The notes under the pieces: generated by a model
The model's database searches: none
Told to the model about the DNA's origin: nothing
The model's input: only the letters and a program-made list of their open reading frames with translations
Position numbers and translations under genes: made by a program
Assembly: GCA_904373265.1 (NCBI GenBank)
Contig: CAJFEE010000001.1
Span: 62,001 to 126,000, forward strand
Direction: 5' to 3'
DNA: 64,000 bases
DNA from: Candidatus Harrysmithiimonas galli
GTDB lineage: Bacteria > Bacillota > Bacilli > CAJFEE01
In this document: positions 1 through 9,332 of the stretch, one piece after another
Layout: every line of letters begins with the position of its first letter
How positions within the stretch are numbered: the first letter of the stretch is position 1

Positions 1-961
1 GCTCTGTAAAAAATTCTGCACTTTCCTTTCTTAAGTAAACACGTGCTTCCTTCTCTTTTTCAAATGCAGTAAAGATTTGTTCAATTTTCTTACGAATATC
101 TTGAATCAGGTTCTCTGCCTTTTCATGTTCAGCTTGATTTAAATATTCACCAAGTGTTTCAATCTTTTTCTCCAATTTTAAATATTCTTTTTCAAATTCA
201 ATATGCTCAATCGAATATTCTTCTGTTAATAAGTGATGATAGGTCCGATGCAATTCCTGCATCAAAGTTGGCAAATTGGTATATGTTTCTGTCATTTGCA
301 CAGGTAAAATTTGAATCGCCAATTCCACATCTTTAAAAATCTTCTCAACCTTTAATACCACTTCTCGTGCTGTTAAATAATTTCCTTGCGCCGTTACCTC
401 ATAAAATTCTGTAATTAGCTGCTGCCCTTCTTTTAATTTTCTTTGTAAAACTTTTTCCGCCTCACCATATGTAAAAGAATTAGAAATAATTTGTCGATAC
501 AAATTTTGATGCTTTTGCTCCAGTTTTACAATCTCTTCTTGATTTTTTTCCTCTGATCCAATTAATTCATTTACTTCAGAAACAATTTTGGCAATCTCAC
601 TTTCAACAACTTGTCTTCTTTCATCAATTATCGTTAGCAATTTTTTCGCCTTAAAAAAACGAAAGGTAGAAGCAAATTCCTCAGCATCAAATGAAAGATG
701 CAGAATCTTCTCAACCTCTTCAGTTGTAATCTTTTCCCAACTGTTACGCCACTCTTCAAATAAAACTTCAGTTTCTCCATTCATATTTAAAGATTTTACT
801 TTTGAAATTTCATTTTGGATGTTGCGATTTTCAAGTTCATTCTTCCACAATTCAATTTGATCAACCTTTTTATAAAAACGGCTGCGAAAAAATAAAGATA
901 AACCTACCGCAACAAATACAAGAATACAAATCGCAAAAAATATATACATAAAACTGCCCAA
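1..961 (-). CDS. ezrA: Septation ring formation regulator EzrA, N-terminal part (gene runs off the left edge)
   Basis: Translation of the minus strand gives an open frame to the window edge (about 320 residues seen; family length is about 560). It opens with one N-terminal membrane segment (around residues 5-22) followed by RSRFYKK and long charged heptad-like helices, the EzrA spectrin-like architecture. EzrA is a membrane-anchored inhibitor of FtsZ ring formation in Firmicutes that also links division to cell-wall synthesis. I chose a TTG start at 961 because GAGGTGG lies 5-6 bases before it; the ATG at 949 is in frame but too far from that site. RefZ, another FtsZ regulator, lies next to it as in Bacillus. 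Confidence 0.9.
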   Translation of the reverse strand, partial: MGSFMYIFFAICILVFVAVGLSLFFRSRFYKKVDQIELWKNELENRNIQNEISKVKSLNMNGETEVLFEEWRNSWEKITTEEVEKILHLSFDAEEFASTFRFFKAKKLLTIIDERRQVVESEIAKIVSEVNELIGSEEKNQEEIVKLEQKHQNLYRQIISNSFTYGEAEKVLQRKLKEGQQLITEFYEVTAQGNYLTAREVVLKVEKIFKDVELAIQILPVQMTETYTNLPTLMQELHRTYHHLLTEEYSIEHIEFEKEYLKLEKKIETLGEYLNQAEHEKAENLIQDIRKKIEQIFTAFEKEKEARVYLRKESAEFFTE

Positions 962-1390
962 ATGATCCACCTCAAAATACTTTTTTGTCTATTCATTTTT
1001 TAGTATAAGCATTGTATATTTATCTAGCTGCTCATTGCCACCTAGCAACTAGGAGGTCTGCTTTAAATATTTTACCTAGAAACTCACAGCTATTTTTCAT
1101 TCACGAAAAAACAGTAAGGCAAGCCACCTTATCATTTAACCAAGTTTATGTTTTACAAAATTTAAAAACAGAAGGCAAGAAAGATTCAACAAATTTCGCA
1201 TAAAACTGCTGTTTCTCTCATTGCCACAGCATAAAAACTCATACATTTTTACAGCATAATATAAATAACAAATATAATATAATAATATAACACGAAATGA
1301 TAAAACATGGGCAAATTTTTATACAAAAAAATATAAACTTATCCTAATTCTATACACGATAGAATACATTCATTAAAAATCCATTTGATT
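962..1390. other. Intergenic, no supported gene
   Basis: AT-rich spacer between ezrA and refZ. An open frame at 1012-1203 on the plus strand has no ribosome binding site and unnatural composition, so I do not call it. The only structure noted is a short inverted repeat CCTAG/CTAGG near 1040-1052. The refZ terminator is not obvious. Confidence 0.5.
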
Positions 1391-2038
1391 TCATACTGAA
1401 AAATTTTCTTTGCATACAGCAACTTGATTTAATAAATTCCGATGAAACCATTGATGAAAATTTTGAATATATTTCGATGCATAATTTTTTTCCCAAACCG
1501 AGCAGTGCAAAACTTCGTTCATATAATGTTCATAAATAAACGGTGCACTTAAATAACTCCGAACATACAAAAGAACTTCCTCATCCTTTACTTTCTGAAA
1601 TTCTTTGGTTCGTTTTCCTTCATGAATAATGCTGGAAAATATGTATTTCTCACGCATAAAATATGTGGTCATAATCTCACGTGCCAATGTTGTGTCCAAT
1701 AAAATTTCCCGCTGAACAAAGCGTGTCAACTGACGGTTTTCAAATTGGTAATGCAAAATCGTATCCACAAGTTGTAAAAATAAATCCGTCATTGTCTGAT
1801 TATTTTCATCTTGTAACACTACATGAATATATGAAAAATATGTCTCAAAATATTGCTTCATCAAATATTCCAGCAATCCTTTTTTACTGTCAAAATAATA
1901 GGAAATATTGGCAACATTACATTTAGCGGCTGTAGCAATTTCTCGAATACTTGTACCATCAAAACCTTGATGTGTAAATAATTGTAAAGCTGCTTTTTCA
2001 ATTCTTTGCATCATTTCATTTTTCGTTCCGTCATTCAT
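1391..2038 (-). CDS. refZ: TetR-family regulator RefZ (regulator of FtsZ)
   Basis: 215-residue protein with an N-terminal TetR helix-turn-helix (residues about 8-55, including GTSIREIA and NISYYF) and an all-helical C-terminal domain. Length and position match Bacillus RefZ/YttP, which lies beside rpsD and ezrA, binds sites near the origin and modulates FtsZ during sporulation. The frame is open 29 codons further upstream, but the ATG at 2038 is preceded by GGGGGAG eight bases away, whereas the upstream start has no such site. The functional assignment rests on synteny plus domain; a generic TetR role cannot be excluded from sequence alone. Confidence 0.82.
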   Translation of the reverse strand: MNDGTKNEMMQRIEKAALQLFTHQGFDGTSIREIATAAKCNVANISYYFDSKKGLLEYLMKQYFETYFSYIHVVLQDENNQTMTDLFLQLVDTILHYQFENRQLTRFVQREILLDTTLAREIMTTYFMREKYIFSSIIHEGKRTKEFQKVKDEEVLLYVRSYLSAPFIYEHYMNEVLHCSVWEKNYASKYIQNFHQWFHRNLLNQVAVCKENFSV

Positions 2039-2321
2039 AGCCAAAACTCCCCCAAAATACAACTTCCCTTTTCTTATATGTATTTCGTGCACATCTTCCA
2101 GATTCCTTGAGGTTTCGATTGTCAAAATTTCGTTTCATTCGACAAAACATAATGGACTCAATTTATAAAATCGATATAAATTCTCATAAAATAAAATCAG
2201 GTTCCTATCAAACCTTTGAACCAGTTTTTAAACATGGCTTTGATTTTCTATCAACTATATTTTACTAAAACTTCTCAGATCTTTATCGATCACTTATATC
2301 CATGTTTTCATTCTGAAACGC

Positions 2322-2350
2322 TTGACTTCAGTTGTTGAAAAAAATATAAT
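2322..2350 (+). promoter_or_regulatory. SigA promoter of rpsD
   Basis: TTGACT at 2322-2327 and TATAAT at 2345-2350 with a 17-base spacer, close to ideal for the housekeeping sigma factor. It puts the start of transcription near 2357, about 180 bases before the rpsD ATG. Confidence 0.8.
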
Positions 2351-2356
2351 GAAGTT

Positions 2357-2539
2357 TGTGTAAAATATTGCAGCTGATATGCAGGGGGCACTGATTTGAT
2401 TTTATTCCCCAAAATTTGGTGGTGTATCGTGTAACTCATTGCTGCAGAGCGAAGATACATGAAAATAAAATCTACAGGTCATCGGCATACGGTTTTTATT
2501 TTACCCAAAATAAAAACATAAAAGGAGGACATAATTACT
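2357..2539 (+). promoter_or_regulatory. Long rpsD 5' leader, probable S4 autoregulatory RNA
   Basis: About 180 untranslated bases separate the promoter from rpsD. In Bacillus the rpsD leader folds into a structure bound by S4 for autogenous repression; this leader is of similar size and location. It contains repeated AAAATAAAA-type tracts near the ribosome binding site (AAAGGAGG at about 2520-2527). I did not fold it, so the identity with the known leader is inferred. Confidence 0.45.
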
Positions 2540-3139
2540 ATGTCACGCTACACAGGTTCATCTTGGAAATTATCTCGCCGTCTCGGTATCTCTTTAACCG
2601 GAACAGGCAAAGAATTGGAAAAACGTCCCTATGCTCCAGGACAACATGGTTCATCTCGCAAAAAGATATCTGAATATGGATTACAATTGCAAGAAAAACA
2701 AAAACTTCGACATATGTACGGTGTAAACGAACGTCAATTCCGCAATTTATTTAACAGTGCCGGAAAATTATCTGGTAAACATGGTGAAAATTTTATGATT
2801 CTTTTGGAGTCTCGCCTAGATAATTTGGTTTATCGTATGGGCCTTGCTCGCACACGTCGCGGAGCACGTCAATTGGTTAACCACGGACATATTTTAGTCA
2901 ATGGAAAACGTGTTGATATCCCTTCTTTCCGTGTAAAAGTTGGTCAAACCATTTCTGTTCGTGAAAAATCTTTCAATAATGTTTCCATTAAAGATGCTTT
3001 GGAGGTCAACAATTTTGTTCCAGAATATTTAAATATGGATGTAGAAAAAAAATCAGCTACATTAACACGACTTCCAGACCGTTCTGAATTAGCGCCTGAA
3101 ATTAACGAAGCATTAATCGTTGAGTTCTATTCTCGTTAA
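2540..3139 (+). CDS. rpsD: 30S ribosomal protein S4
   Basis: 199 residues, very close to Bacillus S4 along its whole length ([16 protein letters not shown] start, [46 protein letters not shown] end). The S4 RNA-binding domain occupies about residues 90-155. It nucleates assembly of the 30S body by binding 16S rRNA and usually represses its own translation. It is the cysteine-free type that needs no zinc. A strong ribosome binding site AAAGGAGG precedes the ATG. It is transcribed alone from its own promoter and ends at a terminator. Confidence 0.98.
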   Translation: MSRYTGSSWKLSRRLGISLTGTGKELEKRPYAPGQHGSSRKKISEYGLQLQEKQKLRHMYGVNERQFRNLFNSAGKLSGKHGENFMILLESRLDNLVYRMGLARTRRGARQLVNHGHILVNGKRVDIPSFRVKVGQTISVREKSFNNVSIKDALEVNNFVPEYLNMDVEKKSATLTRLPDRSELAPEINEALIVEFYSR

Positions 3140-3169
3140 TTGAAAAACATTGTAAATCTGCATAGTATA

Positions 3170-3219
3170 AAACACGCAAAACACTGATCTAATATCACAG
3201 TGTTTATACGTGTTTTTTT
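3170..3219 (+). terminator. Intrinsic terminator of rpsD
   Basis: Two nested arms (AACACG with CGTGTT outside, AACACTG with CAGTGTT inside) form a long hairpin followed by a run of seven T. Confidence 0.85.
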
Positions 3220-3560
3220 ATTTGCTTACTTTATATCATTAAATAAAAAATTGTTTTGAAGGAGATCTTGAGTCAGAAAATAAAAAAATAAACACATAGA
3301 CAAAGTTTTTCCAAAAAATCTTACTGATAACCATACCACATCAATTTTAATTGCACTGTTTCAATATCCAAATGATCGGATCAGCTTGAAGCTTTATACA
3401 CAAGATCCATTAAAAATCAAACTTCAAGATTTTCAAATCCCTGTACAATAAAAAAATAAATTTTTTCTCATAAATCTCTCATTTTTTTACCATAAATTTT
3501 ATTTGGATGGTTTCATTTTTTTATCATATGCTGGATATAAAAATAAAAGGAGAAGTTCCA
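3220..3560. other. Intergenic, no supported gene
   Basis: AT-rich stretch before the membrane protein gene. No open frame with a ribosome binding site and no hairpin beyond the rpsD terminator. An AAAGGAG site for the next gene sits at its end. Confidence 0.5.
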
Positions 3561-4106
3561 ATGAATAAATGGAGTTTACTATTATTGACAATCGTTGGGA
3601 TCCTAATGATTGTCACACCAGATATACAAGCATCAGCCGCTATTACGTCGTTTGAAAATGCAGATGATTACGATGATATGTACTATGAACAAGCACCACA
3701 AAACATATTTTTATATGAATTGTATGACGATGGAACGGAAACCATCGGACAAATTGTACGATGTATTTTTCTGATCTGTCTTGCACTTTTTATCCCTGTA
3801 CAATTATTAAAAACAAAAATATTGGGTGATGAACAACGACAATTTGTATCTAAGGCACGAAATCTACTTTTTAAGATTCATATGCCAATCGCCTTTATTG
3901 GGGTGCTTGCGTTAATCGGGCATGCTACACTTGCTTTTTATACCCAGCCCTATTTATCATGGAATCATATTACAGGAATCTTTGCCGCTATTCTTTGTGG
4001 TATCGTTATCGTTTTTGGCTTCTATCGCAAAAAGCAAAAACATATTGGGTCACATTTAATATTTGCATTGATCTTTCTCATTGCATTTTTAATCCATAGC
4101 TCATAG
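3561..4106 (+). CDS. Small exported/membrane protein, possible di-haem b-type cytochrome
   Basis: 181 residues. Residues 1-25 look like a signal peptide ending near ASAA; an acidic, tyrosine-rich extracytoplasmic segment follows (about 30-62), then four membrane helices. Histidines are placed as in membrane haem proteins: H107 and H121 lie 14 apart in the second helix, H165 and H179 lie 14 apart in the fourth. That pairing resembles ferric-reductase/cytochrome b561-like folds where each helix ligates two haems. The ATG at 3561 is chosen because AAAGGAG lies just upstream; the open frame begins 18 codons earlier without such a site. It is monocistronic, between terminators. I do not recognise a named family; haem binding is inferred. 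Confidence 0.65.
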   Translation: MNKWSLLLLTIVGILMIVTPDIQASAAITSFENADDYDDMYYEQAPQNIFLYELYDDGTETIGQIVRCIFLICLALFIPVQLLKTKILGDEQRQFVSKARNLLFKIHMPIAFIGVLALIGHATLAFYTQPYLSWNHITGIFAAILCGIVIVFGFYRKKQKHIGSHLIFALIFLIAFLIHSS

Positions 4107-4136
4107 ATCAAAAACAAATTGTAAACTGAATCATCC

Positions 4137-4183
4137 AAAAAAGCGGTCACAAACCATTATGCTAAGTTTTGACCGCTTTTTTT
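4137..4183. terminator. Intrinsic terminator, probably bidirectional
   Basis: AAAAAAGCGGTCA pairs with TGACCGCTTTTTTT across a 21-base loop. It follows the membrane protein gene on plus and lies downstream of tyrS on minus, with an A run on one side and a T run on the other. Confidence 0.8.
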
Positions 4184-4262
4184 ATTCTTTTCTTCAAGAC
4201 ATCTTCTAAATAATAGAAACCACATGCAAAAGATCAACTGTTGATACACACTACTACCATTT

Positions 4263-5534
4263 TTATTGATATTGAATCACTGTATACTTCTTTTTCCCTC
4301 GACGAATGATGGTATAACAGGATTCAATTTTCACTGCTTCATCAACGATGTAATTTAAATCTGTAATCCGTTCACCATTTAGATAAATGGCTCCATTTGT
4401 GATATCCTCTCGGGCTTGACGTTTAGATGGGCAAATTTTCGATTCAACCAATAAATCTATCAATGCATAATCTTTTGAATCAGCATGATAAGATGGTACA
4501 TCCTTAAAACCTTGCTCAATTTCTTTTTTCGTTAAGTTTTTAATCTCTCCACTAAATAAAGCCTCTGAAATTTTTATCGCTTGCAAAAGTGCCGCTTTCC
4601 CATGAACAAGCTCAGTCATTTGTGCTGCCAACGCTTTTTGTCCAGCACGCAAACCTGGATTTTCCTCTGTTTGCTTTTCTAAATCCAAAATTTCTGCATG
4701 ACTTAAGAATGTGAAATATTTTAAATATTCAATTACTTTAGTATCCTCGACATTTAACCAAAATTGATAAAACTCATATGGGGAAGTTTTTTCTGCATCC
4801 AGCCAAACCGCTCCACCGACCGATTTACCAAATTTGGATCCATCCGCCTTGGTAACAAGTGGTACAGTTAAACCAAATGCTTTAGGCTGTGTATCTTCTG
4901 TATCCTTTTCCAGCTTCCGTAGCAATTCTAATCCAGATGTAATATTGCCCCACTGATCCGAACCACCAACTTGAAGCTTACATCCAAAACGCTTATTCAA
5001 TTCCACAAAATCATAAGATTGTAAAATCATATAGGTAAATTCAGTGAAAGATAAACCATTTGCTAGACGGCTGGAAACTGAATCCTTTGCCAACATATAA
5101 TTGATATTAAAATTTTTTCCAACATCACGTAAAAAAGTAATTATGTCGATTTCGGAAAGCCATGTATAATTATTTGCCATAATCGCAGCATTTGGACCTT
5201 CAAAATTCAAAAAACGAGCAAGTTGATCGCAAATAGCCTTTGCATATCCATGAACGGTTTCAACTGTATTTAACACACGTTCATCACTGCGACCACTTGG
5301 GTCTCCAATCATTCCGGTCGCACCACCAACCAATGCAATAGGACGATGCCCCGCCATTTGAAAGCGACGTAAAACCAAAATCGGTAGAAGATGCCCAACA
5401 TGTAAACTATCTGCTGTCGGATCAAATCCGGTATACATAGTCACTTGCTCTGTTTGAAATAATTTTTCCAAGCCTGCCTCATCTGTCACTTGGTTGATTA
5501 AACCTCGAAACTTTAAATCCTCCCAAATATTCAT
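4263..5534 (-). CDS. tyrS: Tyrosyl-tRNA synthetase
   Basis: 423 residues, full length for the bacterial TyrS class Ic enzyme that charges tRNA-Tyr. The class I signature appears as HVGH near residue 45 and KFGKS near residue 230; a C-terminal S4-like RNA-binding domain (about 355-420) ends the protein. AAGGAGG precedes the ATG. A T-box leader lies directly upstream, so expression is expected to respond to uncharged tRNA-Tyr. The rpsD-tyrS neighbourhood is as in Bacillus. Confidence 0.97.
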   Translation of the reverse strand: MNIWEDLKFRGLINQVTDEAGLEKLFQTEQVTMYTGFDPTADSLHVGHLLPILVLRRFQMAGHRPIALVGGATGMIGDPSGRSDERVLNTVETVHGYAKAICDQLARFLNFEGPNAAIMANNYTWLSEIDIITFLRDVGKNFNINYMLAKDSVSSRLANGLSFTEFTYMILQSYDFVELNKRFGCKLQVGGSDQWGNITSGLELLRKLEKDTEDTQPKAFGLTVPLVTKADGSKFGKSVGGAVWLDAEKTSPYEFYQFWLNVEDTKVIEYLKYFTFLSHAEILDLEKQTEENPGLRAGQKALAAQMTELVHGKAALLQAIKISEALFSGEIKNLTKKEIEQGFKDVPSYHADSKDYALIDLLVESKICPSKRQAREDITNGAIYLNGERITDLNYIVDEAVKIESCYTIIRRGKKKYTVIQYQ

Positions 5535-5555
5535 TTATCTTTTTCCTCCTTATAA

Positions 5556-5850
5556 AAATAAAAAATCCCTACATCTTTAAGTATGTAGGGACGAAATTTC
5601 TCGCGGTACCACCCTGATTGCAAATCATATATCCATCGATTTGCCACTTTCACATTCTGTAACGAGAATGACACGTTTAATTTTGATCAAATGGCTCCAA
5701 GTCGTATTTCGCTTTTTTTCTATGTGTCGATTTTCAGCAAACCACCGACTCTCTAGGACAGGGAGAAAGAAAACTACTTCAACTTTTCTACGCCGTATCT
5801 ATATGAAACTTATTCTATACGGAGTAAAACGGAAAGTCAACCAGTCCTTT
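5556..5850 (-). promoter_or_regulatory. T-box riboswitch controlling tyrS
   Basis: Read on minus, the leader contains the T-box core GGTGGTACCGCG (5613-5602), the hallmark of a tRNA-sensing antiterminator, followed by a terminator hairpin whose arms are CCCTACAT and ATGTAGGG with a T run (about 5593-5556). Upstream (5753-5723) is a stem I distal element with AGAGAGTCGGTGG and a GTCG/CGAC stem. A UAC triplet at 5706-5704 in the presumed specifier loop would fit tyrosine. The short plus-strand open frame across this region is spurious. Confidence 0.93.
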
Positions 5851-5879
5851 CCTTTTGAATAAAAATATACAATTTGTAT

Positions 5880-6783
5880 ATGTAAAAAAATTCCCTCATT
5901 CAAACCCAATGACTAAAACCATTTTAAAATAACAGCTCAAACCTTTTTGCATACTTATTTTTTCTGATAGTTGATTCCAGCCATTCCAATTTTTTTGATA
6001 TACAGGTTCAACTTTGTTATTTTTTCTTTCGAATAATGCCATAACAGACCCATCCACCCAAAACCATCGAACCGATATAGTCAACCGTATCCAAAGATAG
6101 GCGTCCAAAGAACCATCTAGACACATTCGTTGTAGCCATTGGCTTGAATCTGATAATCAAGCTGCTGATAAAATCATCAAAATAAGATGATTCACCACCT
6201 GTTCAATCTTCTAAAACGCCTTATCTACACCCGTCAACTTATATTCACCTTGATTTATCCTTTAACCCGCATTTACAGTAGATTTCTCAATCCAATTGGA
6301 ATTTCCTTCACTTTTTCATTTGACAAATTATGTGGCAAAGCTCTTCTTTCAATCCACCTTTAAAAAATGATTTTTTATTTCCTTAAATATATATTGACAA
6401 GATCCATAAAATTGATTTCTAAATTTAACACAGTACACCTTGAATGGTAACAAAGTCCACAAATCAAAATGGAAACAACGAAAAACGATTGCATATGATA
6501 TTTTAGAATTTTTTATCCCTATACATGTAACTGACACTCGACACTAAAATAGCCAAAAAAAAAAAAACGGAAAACCTATCTGATAAAACAAAGTATATGA
6601 TATCCATCTATGGACAACCTGCCAAATTTTATCAGCTTGCTTATAATCAAAAATACTACTGTTGTGACATGCATGATACAATCATTTCTAATCACAACAA
6701 AATTAGACTACATCATATTTTTTGCAGCTATTTTTTCTGATCTATGGTATAGTTATATTTTAAGACAATAGGAGGAATGTTCC
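5880..6783. other. Long intergenic stretch, no supported gene
   Basis: About 900 AT-rich bases between the tyrS leader and the HAD gene. On minus at 6017-6139 a 40-codon frame (starting MATTNVSRWFFG, containing a hydrophobic segment IGSMVLGGWVCYGII) looks protein-like but has no ribosome binding site; it could be a decayed gene end. No RNA gene or terminator seen. Confidence 0.45.
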
Positions 6784-7611
6784 ATGAAACGACATTTAAT
6801 TGCGTTAGACTTAGATGGTACATTACTGACAAATGATCATCGAATTACCGCACGAACTGAAAAAGTTCTTCTAACATTAATAAAACAAGGTCACATTGTT
6901 GTCATTGTAACAGGAAGACCCTTTCATTCCAGCATTGGCTATTATCAACAACTTGGCCTAAACACTCCGCTGATTAATCATAATGGTGCTTTGATCCAAA
7001 ATCCGTCTCAACCCTTTGCAAAGATGGTTCATCATACACTGGATTTTATGGTCGCTAAACAAATTATTCAAGTGCTGGAAAAAAGCTTCAATCTGATTGC
7101 ACTTTCTGCAGAACGACTACAAGCAGTTTATTTACAAAAATCTTCACCGATTTTTGAATATTTATACCAAATTGGAACGCCAGAAATGATTCGAGGGGAC
7201 ATTTTACAAAATTTACAGTATGCTCCTACCTCTCTGTTGCTTCATACAAAAGAAGAGGAGACTGAATCGATTAAACAATATTTAGAAAAACATTTTTCTT
7301 CTTATATTGAACACCGATCTTGGGGAATGCCAACAACAATTGTTGAAGTGACCAAACGAGGTATTAACAAAGCAGCTGCTCTTCAACAAGTCGCAGATGC
7401 TTATCATATCCAGAAAGAACAAATCATTGCCTTTGGAGATCAGGATAATGATTTTGAAATGTTGCAATTTGCAGGAATTGGTGTTGCAATGGAAAATGCA
7501 TATCCAAAACTAAAAGAAATTGCCAATGCTGTAACATTAACCAATGAAGAAGAAGGTGTTGCCGAGTTTTTAGAATCTGTCTTTTCCCAAGCAGAAAAAA
7601 TGGCGCAATAA
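6784..7611 (+). CDS. Cof-type HAD-IIB family phosphatase
   Basis: 275 residues with the HAD motifs in order: DLDGTLL near residues 9-15 (nucleophile Asp), VTGRP near 42-46 (motif II Thr), a conserved Lys in the GINKAAAL region near 195, and FGDQDND near 217-223. The cap between about 85 and 190 is the C2B type of Cof/YkrA proteins, which dephosphorylate sugar phosphates, nucleotides or cofactors such as FMN. The exact substrate cannot be read from sequence. AGGAGG precedes the ATG; it appears to be a single-gene unit. Confidence 0.88.
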   Translation: MKRHLIALDLDGTLLTNDHRITARTEKVLLTLIKQGHIVVIVTGRPFHSSIGYYQQLGLNTPLINHNGALIQNPSQPFAKMVHHTLDFMVAKQIIQVLEKSFNLIALSAERLQAVYLQKSSPIFEYLYQIGTPEMIRGDILQNLQYAPTSLLLHTKEEETESIKQYLEKHFSSYIEHRSWGMPTTIVEVTKRGINKAAALQQVADAYHIQKEQIIAFGDQDNDFEMLQFAGIGVAMENAYPKLKEIANAVTLTNEEEGVAEFLESVFSQAEKMAQ

Positions 7612-8449
7612 CTCAAACATATTCATATGAAAACCGCTTATTATTTATAAATTTTGGGAGTCAGTAAAAATAAAAGTGATTTTTTAAGAATTAAGAAATG
7701 ATAAAATTCTCGATATAATGAATGATTAATAGGATTTTATTTCTTTCATACATTTGCTTCAAAAATGCATTTACCATCTTACAGACAAAATATCTCTTCA
7801 AAACAACGCATAGCCACAAAGAAAAATACATGTGCTTTATTTTATTAAAGCAAGCCATTTGCATAAAAGTCCATACATTTTCTTAGCCTTTCATTGTTTT
7901 AGAAAGGAAAAATCTTTTCATGAACAACAAGAATTTTCCTTTCTAGACATTTTTAAGAAAAAAGGTTTTATATACAAGAGAATGATCAGATAACTTTGGA
8001 AAAAAACCGATAACCAAAATACGAAACCATGAACAAACAACAAAAAATTCCCATCACTGATGGCACAAAAAAGTAAAGAATGATACAAAATAATTTCTTC
8101 AAAACATTGATACATCTTAGGACAATCCATGAAAAAGAACATAAGTTCACACACAATATCTTTGAAAAAAAAGACATTTCTATGTATAATTTTTCATCTG
8201 AATCACTTTTGTCCTTTTCACTCACATTGTTGCCTTCCATCTCATGATAAGAACAAAAACAAAATGATAGTTAAATCGATTTTTGAAACTTTTGTACGGG
8301 TAGCCTGCCAAAGAAAAGACCGAAGACATACTGAATTTATTAGCCAACTGGCTTGCAAAACATAACCAAATATGAAAGACTTTTATATTGCCTTTATCTT
8401 AGCTTCTTTCTTCCTTAAAAATCCATTCCTCTTTTTTCATTCTCTATTT
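7612..8449. other. Long intergenic stretch, no supported gene
   Basis: About 840 AT-rich bases. A minus-strand frame at 7986-8240 encodes 84 residues with a charged N-terminus and two hydrophobic segments, but it lacks a convincing ribosome binding site and overlaps another open frame, so I leave it uncalled. No terminator obvious for either flanking gene. Confidence 0.4.
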
Positions 8450-9313
8450 TTATGATGTCATATACTTCCGTTTAAAATTCCCTTGGATATCAACCGTTTC
8501 AACAATATTTGTAAATGCACTTGGATCCACTTCCTTTAACGTGCGGTTCAATTCATACAACTCATATCTTGTTAGTACAATCATTAAAACCCCCTTCTGT
8601 TCATGCGTATAGCCACCCTCTGCTGGCAAAAGTGTGGCACCACGAACCATTCGCGAAAAGATAGCCTCTCGAACTGCTTCTACATTTTTTGTGATTACAA
8701 AAGCCGTCAACTTCACCTGTGCTGTATGAACAAAATCCACTACACGCATAGAAGCATATAATGAAATCATTGTATACAATGCACGCTCCCACTCAAAGAA
8801 AATCCCAGCAAAAAGTACGATCACAACATTAATCATAAACAAATAACTGCCAACTGATTTCCCCTTATGAAAAGAGGCAACCAATGCAATAATATCCAAA
8901 CCACCTGTTGAGGCTCCATATCGTAAAGTTACACCAATGGCTAAACCTGCCAATACACCACCAAAAATTGAATTAAGCAGTATATCTTCAGAAACCGATA
9001 AAATGGGAACAAACTCTAATGCCAAGGACATCACCAAAACGCTGTATCCGCTGTAAAATGTAAATGATTTTCCAATCTCTTTCCATGCCAAATAAATAAT
9101 CGGGACGTTAAAAACAAGCAACAGTAACCCAGTTGAAATATGTATGTCAAAATATCTTTCTGCAATTCCAGTTATCAATTGCGAAACACCTGCTATTCCG
9201 CCAGTAAACAAATTCGCTGGTGTTAAAAAGAAATTTAACGCACAAGCATACAAAATGGCCGCAAACGTAACAATCAATAATTTTTTTAGTTTCTCTAAGC
9301 TGTCATTTTTCAT
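8450..9313 (-). CDS. YitT-family membrane protein (YitT_membrane plus DUF2179)
   Basis: 287 residues. About five or six membrane helices (residues 10-190) include LTPANLFTGGIAGVSQL and a GASTGGLDIIAL motif typical of the YitT/YqfU/YpjC family; a soluble C-terminal DUF2179 domain (about 205-280, ending FKRKYM) follows. Function is not established for the family; a transporter-like role is often supposed. It lies 19 bases downstream of cvfB on the same strand and is probably co-transcribed with it. Confidence 0.88.
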   Translation of the reverse strand: MKNDSLEKLKKLLIVTFAAILYACALNFFLTPANLFTGGIAGVSQLITGIAERYFDIHISTGLLLLVFNVPIIYLAWKEIGKSFTFYSGYSVLVMSLALEFVPILSVSEDILLNSIFGGVLAGLAIGVTLRYGASTGGLDIIALVASFHKGKSVGSYLFMINVVIVLFAGIFFEWERALYTMISLYASMRVVDFVHTAQVKLTAFVITKNVEAVREAIFSRMVRGATLLPAEGGYTHEQKGVLMIVLTRYELYELNRTLKEVDPSAFTNIVETVDIQGNFKRKYMTS

Positions 9314-9332
9314 CTTAATCCCTTCATTTCAT

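Noticed and set aside
1012-1203. Plus-strand 63-codon frame after ezrA
   Set aside because: No ribosome binding site, unnatural composition, no recognisable segment.
5641-5862. Plus-strand frame of 73 codons
   Set aside because: Lies antisense to the tyrS T-box leader; explained by RNA structure, not coding.
6017-6139. Minus-strand 40-codon membrane-like frame
   Set aside because: Protein-like hydrophobic segment but no ribosome binding site; kept only as a remark in the intergenic entry.
7986-8240. Minus-strand 84-codon frame with two hydrophobic segments
   Set aside because: No start signal, overlaps another frame, AT-rich stretches often give false hydrophobic frames.
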